A DNA stretch of 16,718 nt, taken from assembly GCA_041645495.1 (NCBI GenBank), contig JBAZPZ010000044.1, forward strand, positions 1 to 16,718, given 5' to 3'. Below the pieces are notes generated by a model, which was not told the DNA's origin, did no database searches, and saw nothing but the letters and a program-made list of their open reading frames with translations. This DNA comes from 0-14-0-20-45-22 sp041645495. GTDB taxonomy: Bacteria; Fidelibacterota; UBA2242. Positions 6,376 to 12,687 of this stretch are shown here, one piece after another (the stretch's first letter is position 1; every line of letters begins with the position of its first letter). A program made the translations under genes and the position numbers.

Positions 6376-7047
6376 GTGTTTTATACCGAACCCAAAAATG
6401 CGGAGGAAATGGTCAGGGAGCAAATTCTTTCGCGTGATATTCAGGACCCGGCGGTCGTTTCCGCGATGCGATCCGTTCCGCGCCATGCTTTCGTTAGTCC
6501 AAAATACGCCGAACTTGCTTATTCCGATCAACCGCTTCCGATCGGGCTGGGGCAGACGATTTCTCAGCCGTATGTTGTCGCGTTTATGACGCAAGCCCTT
6601 CGGCTCGCACCGGAATCGCGCGTGCTGGAAATCGGTACCGGAAGCGGCTATCAGGCGGCCGTGTTATCCAGAATCGCGCGTGAAGTCTATACGGTCGAAT
6701 TCCTCGAAACTCTGGCGCAGAAAGCCGAAACCGTTTTGAAAAACATCGGAATAAAAAATGTTCGCATCCGGCGAGGCGACGGGCGGGACGGCTGGCGGGA
6801 ATATGCGCCGTTTTCGCACATCATCGTCACGGCTGCGAGCGAAGATATTCCGGAAGAACTGGTTAAGCAGTTGGCGATCGGCGGGAGAATGATCATTCCT
6901 GTCGGTAGTCGCGATTGGACACAGTATTTGGTGCTCGTGCAAAAAGAAAAAGATGGCATCCGGAAGGAAAAAAAGTTGCCGGTGCGCTTTGTCCCTTTAG
7001 TCAAAGACTCCACAAAAAGCGTATCAAAAAAGAAAGGAGCGAGATGA
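6376..7047 (+). CDS. pcm: Protein-L-isoaspartate O-methyltransferase
   Basis: Pcm uses S-adenosylmethionine to methylate isoaspartyl residues that form as proteins age, starting their repair. The 223-residue cytoplasmic protein is of normal length. It shows MVREQILSRDIQDPAVVSAM (12-31) typical of the N-terminus, RHAFV (36-40), the family motif GLGQTISQPYVVAFMTQAL (57-75), SAM-binding motif I VLEIGTGSGYQAA (83-95) and the acidic end of beta-2 in YTVEF (105-109). IIVTAASEDIPEELVKQL (149-166) and GGRMIIPVG (169-177) complete the Rossmann fold. The start is GTG, 5 bases after the previous stop, without a clear ribosome-binding site, suggesting translation coupled to the gene before. An in-frame ATG at 6409 has GGAGG too close to it and would lose conserved residues. 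The C-terminus is lysine-rich, and the stop overlaps the next ATG. Confidence 0.96.
   Translation: MFYTEPKNAEEMVREQILSRDIQDPAVVSAMRSVPRHAFVSPKYAELAYSDQPLPIGLGQTISQPYVVAFMTQALRLAPESRVLEIGTGSGYQAAVLSRIAREVYTVEFLETLAQKAETVLKNIGIKNVRIRRGDGRDGWREYAPFSHIIVTAASEDIPEELVKQLAIGGRMIIPVGSRDWTQYLVLVQKEKDGIRKEKKLPVRFVPLVKDSTKSVSKKKGAR
7033..7039 (+). promoter_or_regulatory. Ribosome-binding site that fixes the diguanylate cyclase start
   Basis: AAAGGAG lies inside the last codons of pcm, four bases before the ATG at 7044. It is the strongest such site near this junction and decides against the longer reading frame that starts at 6915. Confidence 0.7.
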
Positions 7048-7874
7048 AGGAGAATCCGACCGAGATATTGTCCGAATTGGTGAGTGTTCTGGAAAAAGTT
7101 GCCGGAAGCCGGTATTTTGGGAACGAATTTGCACCCTTCATGCGGGTGGGAAATCCGGAGCCGGTCCGTCGTCTCGCAACACTTTTGGATACGCTCTGGA
7201 AGCAGATCGAATCAAAGAACGATCAACTTGAAACGGTGATCGCGGAACTGAAATCCGCACGAAACGAGATGGAATCCGTCAACACGCTTCTCGATTCCCG
7301 TGTCAATGAACGCACAAAAGAACTCGCCGAAGCCAATCTGCGTCTCGAAACGCTTTCGACGATGGATGCATTGACGGGAATTCCGAACCGGCGGCATTTC
7401 GAATACCGGCTGGAGCAGGAATTTTCGCGGACGAAGCGTCATCATGAAAATCTATCCTGCATCATGATGGACATCGACCTGTTTAAAAATGTCAACGATA
7501 CGTACGGGCATTTGTTCGGCGATGAGGTGCTGAAAGTGATCGGCGCGGTTCTGCGGAGTCAATTGCGCGTGCATGATATTTATGCGCGCTACGGCGGCGA
7601 AGAGTTTGTCGTCCTTTTGCCGGAATCGACACTCCACGCCGCATTTTACGTCGCCGAAAAAATCCGACTTGTCGTCGCCGAAACGCTCATTGCCAAAGAA
7701 AATAATCGAACGAACGTAACGGTTTCGCTCGGTATCGCGCAGTACGATTCGGAGTCCATGCCAGACAAACATTCGTTGATCGATGCCGCTGACAGGGCTC
7801 TCTACGAAGCCAAGCGAACCGGTAGAAATAAGTCCGTCATTTACAATCCGGAACGGACCTCCAAACCATCATGA
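7044..7874 (+). CDS. Diguanylate cyclase with coiled-coil N-terminus and intact I-site
   Basis: This 276-residue protein should join two GTP molecules into the second messenger cyclic di-GMP. The GGDEF domain occupies about 104-272: DALTGIPNRRHF (108-119), MMDIDLFKNVNDTYGH (141-156) with metal-binding Asp143, and the active loop GGEEF at 184-188. The inhibitory site RVHD (175-178) stands five residues before it, so product inhibition should be retained. The N-terminal 100 residues have no membrane segment or known sensor; about 50-105 reads as a continuous coiled coil (LKSARNEMESVNTLLDSRV region), probably for dimerisation. The ATG at 7044 overlaps the pcm stop as ATGA and is preceded by AAAGGAG at 7033-7039. 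A longer in-frame reading from 6915 would run inside pcm without such a site and is not preferred. The signal that controls it is unknown. Confidence 0.95.
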   Translation: MKENPTEILSELVSVLEKVAGSRYFGNEFAPFMRVGNPEPVRRLATLLDTLWKQIESKNDQLETVIAELKSARNEMESVNTLLDSRVNERTKELAEANLRLETLSTMDALTGIPNRRHFEYRLEQEFSRTKRHHENLSCIMMDIDLFKNVNDTYGHLFGDEVLKVIGAVLRSQLRVHDIYARYGGEEFVVLLPESTLHAAFYVAEKIRLVVAETLIAKENNRTNVTVSLGIAQYDSESMPDKHSLIDAADRALYEAKRTGRNKSVIYNPERTSKPS

Positions 7875-7970
7875 GGACTTCTGCGCATTTATAAAAATCT
7901 GACGGAATTCATTTGGAAATCTATGCGCACAGGCGGTAAACTGTCGCCCGTGTCACTTCTAATTGTGTCG

Positions 7971-10205
7971 ATGAAAAAAATTATCATTCTGTTATTTGTT
8001 CTGATAGTCGCCGGTTCACAAGGTTTCGGACAGGCATATGTCTGGCCTATGCCGGACGGTAGGCAGGTGAGTTCGACTTTCGGCGAACACAGGTTCCGGC
8101 ATTTTCACTCGGGAATCGACATTAAAACGAATCATTCGACCGGCTATCCGGTCATTGCGGTTGAAGACGGATATGTTTGGCGTCTGCGCGTTTCGCCTGT
8201 CGGATTCGGTAAAGCGGTGTATCTCAAACTTCGCGACGGCAACTTTGCGGTTTACGGACATCTGGACGAATTTTCCAGCCGGTTGCTTAATTACGTGGAA
8301 ATCGAACAGCAATGGCTGAAACGATACGCGATCGACATTTATCCGGGCGAAAATGTCATTTCCGTTCGGAAGGGCGACACGCTCGCTTTCTCCGGAAATA
8401 CGGCTTCCGTTTCTCCGCATCTTCACTTCGAGGTTCGTGACGCGCAGGAACGGCCGATGAATCCATTCAACTTCATTCCCGAGATCGTCGATTATACGAT
8501 TCCAACGATTCGGGAATTGGCGATCGTTCCATTGGACGTTCGTTCCCGGATCGACGATAGTCCGCGCCTGAAAACGTTTCCGGTCTATTTTCGGGAAAAA
8601 CGGAATTTTACGGTCAAGGATACAATTCGTGTCACCGGCGAGATCGGGATCGCGCTGAAAACATTTGACACAATAAAAGGTTTGCCGAACAAATATGCGC
8701 CATACGGCATTCGTATGCTGGTAAATGACAGCCTGCAATTTGCCGTTCAGTATGACCTGTTCGCTTTCGACGAAACGCGGTTGGTCGATCTGGACAGAGA
8801 CAGTTATTTTCTGGAAAACGGCAACGGCAATTTTAACCGGCTATGGATTCATCCTTCGGCAAAGTCGCTTCCGATTTATCGACTTTCGCCGGGAACCGGA
8901 GTTCTGAATTTTCCGCCCGGATGTCACTCCGTCCGGATTGAAGTGTACGACCATCGGGGAAACACATCGACGCTGGATGTCGTTTTTGAATCGGCGCCGG
9001 AGCGAAAAATGGCGTATCCGGAATTGAAACACACAAACGGCGGCTTTCAACTTACGTTCGAGAAACCGTCGTGGATCGCGCATAACCGATGGAGCGCGCA
9101 ATGGGCGACGAAATACGGAAATCCCGTTCAGCCTGCGAAGATCATCAAAACGGACACCAGCGGTGCGCTAGTAATATTGACCGTTTCGGAAGGAAGCACG
9201 CGCGAGAAAAATCTTCGGATTAACATTGGCGACGAGTTTCCGCCCGTTTTTGTCAACGTCGGGGAAGATGCGGAAGAGAGTCCGAAAATCTCTTTTGAAT
9301 ACATCGAATATCCCGAGAGTTTCATCTGCCATTTGACTTTCAGGCAGGCGCCGCGTCAACATCCCGCGTTTTTCCTGCAATCGATCCGCGAGTTTCGTCA
9401 GTTGGATCTGTATCCGGAAACGCCTATCGATTTCATTACCGCGCCGACATCATTTGTGCAATGGAAAGATGCAATTGCCTGCGAAATCCGGATTTCGTCG
9501 GAACCGATGACCGTCTATCGAAAGCCGGTTCGTTTGAAATGCGTCGAGCCGAAAACCGGCGGATCGGTAACTTCCCCGGACTCGCTTTTTCAGGCGTCAT
9601 TCGTTCCCGGTTCGGTTTATGACACTTTACTTAGCTGGATCGACACCGTTTCGGCTCATCCGGGGAAGAATGGAAATCAGGTGTCGAAAATCTATCGCAT
9701 TTATCCCGAAACCGAACCGCTCCAGGACTCGATCTGGGTGGAGTTCAATTATCCGGCATTTGTGGAAAAAGTCGAGCAATACGGCGTTTATTTATGGCGC
9801 GACGGCAAGTGGTCGTATTTGGGAAACGAGATCGATCCTGCGCGCGACGTGATCCGAGCCGATTTGCGGAAATTGGGTGATTTTTGTCTGATGAAAGACC
9901 AGAAACCGCCGGTAATCAAAAACGTTTTTCCGGGAAACGGCGGTCGATTCCGTTCATCGTCAATCGATTGGCTCAAGGCGTCCGTTTCGGATGCTCTTTC
10001 GGGAATTCGTGACGATTTATCCATTCAGGTTCGATTGGACGAGGTGCCGGTCATCGTCGAGTATTGCGGAATCAAGAAAACCTTGCGCTACCGACTACGC
10101 CATCCGCTGAAACCCGGAAGACATCAGGTCAAAATCAATGCAATAGACCGCGCCGGAAACGTTTCGACGGCTGTCAGCGAATTCACCATTATTTCCGGAC
10201 AATAA
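7971..10205 (+). CDS. Secreted M23 (LytM-type) metallopeptidase with long beta-rich C-terminal region
   Basis: M23 peptidases cut peptide bridges of peptidoglycan using one zinc ion. The chosen ATG gives 744 residues and a clean signal peptide: MKK, a hydrophobic core IIILLFVLIVAG, and likely cleavage near GFG/QA (about residue 20-21). An in-frame ATG at 7923 would place 16 residues ahead of it and spoil the signal. The peptidase domain follows at once (about 24-170): zinc ligands in HSGID (46-50), VEDGYVW (64-70), YGHL (95-98) and HLHFE (150-154). All key residues are present, so it should be active. The remaining 570 residues look like beta-sandwich material without a family I can name. The last 90 (IKNVFPGNGGRF onward) resemble a bacterial Ig-like domain ending in INAIDRAGNVSTAVSEF. 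The window holds no partner divisome gene. The rhomboid gene begins five bases later. Confidence 0.93.
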   Translation: MKKIIILLFVLIVAGSQGFGQAYVWPMPDGRQVSSTFGEHRFRHFHSGIDIKTNHSTGYPVIAVEDGYVWRLRVSPVGFGKAVYLKLRDGNFAVYGHLDEFSSRLLNYVEIEQQWLKRYAIDIYPGENVISVRKGDTLAFSGNTASVSPHLHFEVRDAQERPMNPFNFIPEIVDYTIPTIRELAIVPLDVRSRIDDSPRLKTFPVYFREKRNFTVKDTIRVTGEIGIALKTFDTIKGLPNKYAPYGIRMLVNDSLQFAVQYDLFAFDETRLVDLDRDSYFLENGNGNFNRLWIHPSAKSLPIYRLSPGTGVLNFPPGCHSVRIEVYDHRGNTSTLDVVFESAPERKMAYPELKHTNGGFQLTFEKPSWIAHNRWSAQWATKYGNPVQPAKIIKTDTSGALVILTVSEGSTREKNLRINIGDEFPPVFVNVGEDAEESPKISFEYIEYPESFICHLTFRQAPRQHPAFFLQSIREFRQLDLYPETPIDFITAPTSFVQWKDAIACEIRISSEPMTVYRKPVRLKCVEPKTGGSVTSPDSLFQASFVPGSVYDTLLSWIDTVSAHPGKNGNQVSKIYRIYPETEPLQDSIWVEFNYPAFVEKVEQYGVYLWRDGKWSYLGNEIDPARDVIRADLRKLGDFCLMKDQKPPVIKNVFPGNGGRFRSSSIDWLKASVSDALSGIRDDLSIQVRLDEVPVIVEYCGIKKTLRYRLRHPLKPGRHQVKINAIDRAGNVSTAVSEFTIISGQ

Positions 10206-10210
10206 CCGAT

Positions 10211-10903
10211 ATGTTCATTCCGACCCGCGATTCGACTTTGAGATTGAAAAAACCGTACGTCGTTTATATCCTGATTGCGATGAACGTTCTGATATTTTTT
10301 TATCAGGCGACGCTCCCGGGCGGGTCTTACGCGGAGTGGTTCGGGCGGCTGGGTGTCGTTCCCGCGCATCTTTTTCGGGACAGCATTTGGGCGTCACTGA
10401 TACCGTTTTTTACATCTTTGTTTCTGCATGGCGGATTTGCGCATCTCGGCGGGAACATGCTTTATTTGTGGATTTTCGGAGATAATATTGAGAGTACTCT
10501 GGGACATTTTAAATTTTTCATATTCTATTTTGCGTGTGGGATCATTGCCTCGCTGACGCAGGTAATGTTCAATCCGGCGTCGGTTGCGCCGATCATCGGA
10601 GCCAGTGGTGCGATCTCCGGAATTCTCGGCGCCTATTTGATCCGGTATCCGCGCGCTAAAATCCAGATACTTTTTTGGTTTGTCATCTTTTTCCAACGAT
10701 TTTGGATTCCGGCGGTTTATGTGCTGGGTATTTGGTTCGCGATTCAGTTGAGCAACGGTCTCGGAGCGTTGACTTTCCGTCAGCAGGGCGGCGTCGCGTG
10801 GTTTGCTCATATCGGAGGATTCATTAGTGGAGTCGCATTGTTGTTATGGATGGAACCTTACGAAAGGAAACGGCTATGGAAACAGTTGAATCGGAATTAT
10901 TAA
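10211..10903 (+). CDS. Rhomboid-family intramembrane serine protease
   Basis: Rhomboids cleave membrane proteins inside or near the lipid bilayer with a Ser-His pair. The 230-residue protein has about six membrane segments. HGGFAHLGGNMLYLWIFGDNIE (73-94) is the typical TM2 region with the conserved His and Asn that support the oxyanion hole. GASGAISG (130-137) holds the nucleophile Ser132, and FAHIGGFISG (198-207) holds the catalytic His200. Both catalytic residues are therefore present. The ATG at 10211 is five bases after the M23 stop; reading further upstream in the same frame would lie inside the M23 gene, and nothing there looks like protein of this family. The last 28 bases overlap the cytidine deaminase gene. 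The coupling to an M23 peptidase may mean only a shared transcript; a substrate cannot be inferred. Confidence 0.95.
   Translation: MFIPTRDSTLRLKKPYVVYILIAMNVLIFFYQATLPGGSYAEWFGRLGVVPAHLFRDSIWASLIPFFTSLFLHGGFAHLGGNMLYLWIFGDNIESTLGHFKFFIFYFACGIIASLTQVMFNPASVAPIIGASGAISGILGAYLIRYPRAKIQILFWFVIFFQRFWIPAVYVLGIWFAIQLSNGLGALTFRQQGGVAWFAHIGGFISGVALLLWMEPYERKRLWKQLNRNY
10863..10868 (+). promoter_or_regulatory. Ribosome-binding site for cdd inside the rhomboid gene
   Basis: AAAGGA lies seven bases before the ATG at 10876, within the rhomboid coding sequence. It decides for that start over the in-frame ATG at 10846, which would add ten residues not typical of the family. Confidence 0.65.
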
Positions 10904-11274
10904 AAAAAGCGGCCTTGGAGGCGGCGAAGGCATCGTATTCGCCATACTCGCATTATCCGGTCGGTGCGGCGGTGCTGACGGAAGACGGCGCAATTTTCAG
11001 CGCCTGCAACGTCGAATCGAGCACCTATGGTCTAAGCATTTGTGCCGAACGGAACGCGCTGGCGGCGGCAGTGGCAAAAGGCGCGAGAAAATTCCGCGCA
11101 ATAGCGATCTGGTCGAAAAACGGCGCGACGCCATGCGGCGCCTGCCGGCAGGTCATCTGGGAATTGTGCGGAGAAATTCCCATCTACATAATAGATGCAG
11201 ATGGAATAGAAATGTGTTATATTTCGTCGGTTTTGTTACCTGACCCATTTGATGAGAATAAATTGAGAACGTGA
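10876..11274 (+). CDS. cdd: Cytidine deaminase (homotetrameric type)
   Basis: Cdd hydrolyses cytidine and deoxycytidine to uridine and deoxyuridine in pyrimidine salvage. The 132-residue product has the length of the small, tetrameric class. It shows SPYSHYPVGAAV (22-33), FSACNVESSTYGLSICAERNA (41-61) with zinc ligand Cys57 and catalytic Glu59, and PCGACRQV (86-93) with zinc ligands Cys87 and Cys90. The C-terminal LLPDPF (120-125) is typical as well. All catalytic residues are intact. The gene overlaps the rhomboid gene by 28 bases, and its stop is one base before the udk start, so cdd and udk are surely co-expressed. It feeds uridine to Udk and deoxyuridine to Tdk, both encoded just downstream. 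Confidence 0.97.
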   Translation: METVESELLKKAALEAAKASYSPYSHYPVGAAVLTEDGAIFSACNVESSTYGLSICAERNALAAAVAKGARKFRAIAIWSKNGATPCGACRQVIWELCGEIPIYIIDADGIEMCYISSVLLPDPFDENKLRT

Positions 11275-11275
11275 C

Positions 11276-11920
11276 ATGAACAGAAATGCAATTTTGATTG
11301 GCGTGGCGGGCGGGACCGGTTCCGGAAAAACATCGATGGCAAAAAATATTGTCCGGGATTTCGATCCTCGCCAAGTCGTAATTATCGAACAGGATTCCTA
11401 TTACCACGATCTGAGCCAGATTCCGATGGACTCGCGGAGCCATCACAACTTTGACCATCCGGAATCTTACGACTTCGATCTGTTGAAGAATCAGATGAAA
11501 TCTATCCTGAGCGGCGAACACGTCGAAGTACCAATTTATGACTATAAAACCCACACGCGGAAAGCGGAAACGATTTCGGTCTGCGGACAAAAAATCATTG
11601 TCCTCGAAGGTATTATGGTATTGTTTGATCCGGACCTGCGGCGCATGATGGACATTAAGGTATACATCGAAACCGCGGCGGACATTCGGTTCATTCGCAG
11701 ATTGGTGCGCGACATCAAGCAAAGAGAGCGGTCTTTCGAGTCGGTCATCGATCAATATCTGGGGACGGTGCGTCCGATGCACGAGCAATTTATCGAACCG
11801 ACCAAACAGTATGCCGACATCATCATTCCCGAAGGCGGGCACAACACCGTCGCTGTCGATCTATTCAAGACGAAAGTGAAGTCGCTTCTCCGCCTGCTCA
11901 ACTCTGAGAGTGAAAAGTAG
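11276..11920 (+). CDS. udk: Uridine kinase (uridine/cytidine kinase)
   Basis: Udk phosphorylates uridine and cytidine to UMP and CMP with ATP or GTP. The 214-residue cytoplasmic protein is of normal size. The P-loop is GVAGGTGSGKTS (9-20), QDSYYHDL (39-46) is the substrate-binding motif, and HHNFDHPESYDFDLL (55-69) is strongly conserved in the family. IYDYKTHTR (87-95), LEGIMVLFDPDLR (109-121) and RLVRDIKQRERSFESVIDQY (141-160) follow, the last being the LID region. No feature is missing. It starts two bases after the cdd stop triplet with no strong ribosome-binding site, again suggesting coupling. An 85-base gap to tdk follows; it contains no clear terminator. Confidence 0.97.
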   Translation: MNRNAILIGVAGGTGSGKTSMAKNIVRDFDPRQVVIIEQDSYYHDLSQIPMDSRSHHNFDHPESYDFDLLKNQMKSILSGEHVEVPIYDYKTHTRKAETISVCGQKIIVLEGIMVLFDPDLRRMMDIKVYIETAADIRFIRRLVRDIKQRERSFESVIDQYLGTVRPMHEQFIEPTKQYADIIIPEGGHNTVAVDLFKTKVKSLLRLLNSESEK

Positions 11921-12005
11921 ATGCCGGGACTTTCACGCGCCCGGGTGGACGAATGAAAAAATCAATTGTTTTTATAACGGAAAAAGTAAAAATTAGACGT
12001 CGATT

Positions 12006-12617
12006 ATGATGAATGACAAAACAATTCGTGGAATCCCGATGGAAATGGAAGAGGTCGTAGCCGTTACCGGAAAACAGAGCGGCTGGATCGAAGTCATTTG
12101 CGGGAGCATGTTTTCGGGTAAAACGGAAGAACTGATCCGGCGTCTTCGCCGCGCCCAGATCGCCAAACAGCGCGTGTCGATCTTCAAGCCGATCATCGAT
12201 GTTCGGTACAGCGAAGATCATATCGTTTCCCACAACCAGCAGAAAATCCCGTCGCAGACAGTTCAAAATGCCGGCGATATTCTGCAGCTCGCGGGCGATG
12301 CGCAGGTGCTGGGAATCGATGAGGCGCAATTCTTTGATAACTCGCTAACCGGCGTCTGCCGGAAACTGGCGGAAATGGGTCGGCGCGTCATCGTCGCCGG
12401 TCTCGATAAAGATTACCGCGGCGAACCGTTCGAGCCGATTCCGCAACTCCTCTGCGAAGCGGAGTATATCACCAAAACGCTGGCGATTTGCATACAGTGC
12501 GGCAATCCAGCCAACTACACGCAACGTCTGACGAAATCCAGCGAGCGGGTTTTATTGGGAGCGACTGACGCCTACGAAGCGCGCTGTCGCGCCTGTTTCA
12601 AACCTCCTAAGGAATGA
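12006..12617 (+). CDS. tdk: Thymidine kinase (type II, zinc-binding)
   Basis: Tdk converts thymidine and deoxyuridine to their 5'-monophosphates with ATP. The 203-residue product shows WIEVICGSMFSGKTEELIRR (27-46) containing the P-loop, FKPIID (60-65), the Walker B/catalytic segment LGIDEAQFF (102-110) with Glu106, VIVAGLDKDYRGEPF (128-142), and a zinc site made by C162-x2-C165 and C194-x2-C197. ERVLLGATDAYEARC (180-194) contains the substrate lasso. The N-terminus is about 20 residues longer than in many homologues; ATGs at 12006, 12009, 12039 and 12045 are all in frame and none has a strong ribosome-binding site, so the true start may lie at 12039 or 12045. The best overall resemblance is to Bacteroidetes-type enzymes. 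Gene order suggests a joint pyrimidine salvage role with nupC, cdd and udk. Confidence 0.95.
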   Translation: MMNDKTIRGIPMEMEEVVAVTGKQSGWIEVICGSMFSGKTEELIRRLRRAQIAKQRVSIFKPIIDVRYSEDHIVSHNQQKIPSQTVQNAGDILQLAGDAQVLGIDEAQFFDNSLTGVCRKLAEMGRRVIVAGLDKDYRGEPFEPIPQLLCEAEYITKTLAICIQCGNPANYTQRLTKSSERVLLGATDAYEARCRACFKPPKE

Positions 12618-12687
12618 CGATCCATACTGGAAAATAAATTTGAACGCCACCATCTGATTCACCAACTCAATGTAAAAGGAACAGATT

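Noticed and set aside
6915..7043. Longer N-terminus for the diguanylate cyclase, starting inside pcm
   Set aside because: The extra 43 residues are basic and lack structure, and a strong ribosome-binding site with an ATGA overlap marks the ATG at 7044.
7882..7929. Inverted repeat TGCGCAT ... ATGCGCA before the M23 gene
   Set aside because: Only 7 bp with a 34-base loop and no extension on either side; a match of this size is expected by chance. A CTGACG/TATGCG promoter-like pair nearby is also too weak to report.
8016..8738. Minus-strand open frame of 240 codons within the M23 gene
   Set aside because: It overlaps the catalytic domain with HSGID and HLHFE on the plus strand and has no recognisable product. 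Similar antisense frames at 4317-5015, 11153-11842 and 2566-3183 are rejected for the same reason.
10064..10210. Longer N-terminus for the rhomboid protease inside the M23 gene
   Set aside because: The 49 additional residues are polar and unlike any rhomboid; the ATG at 10211 directly after the M23 stop is the natural start.
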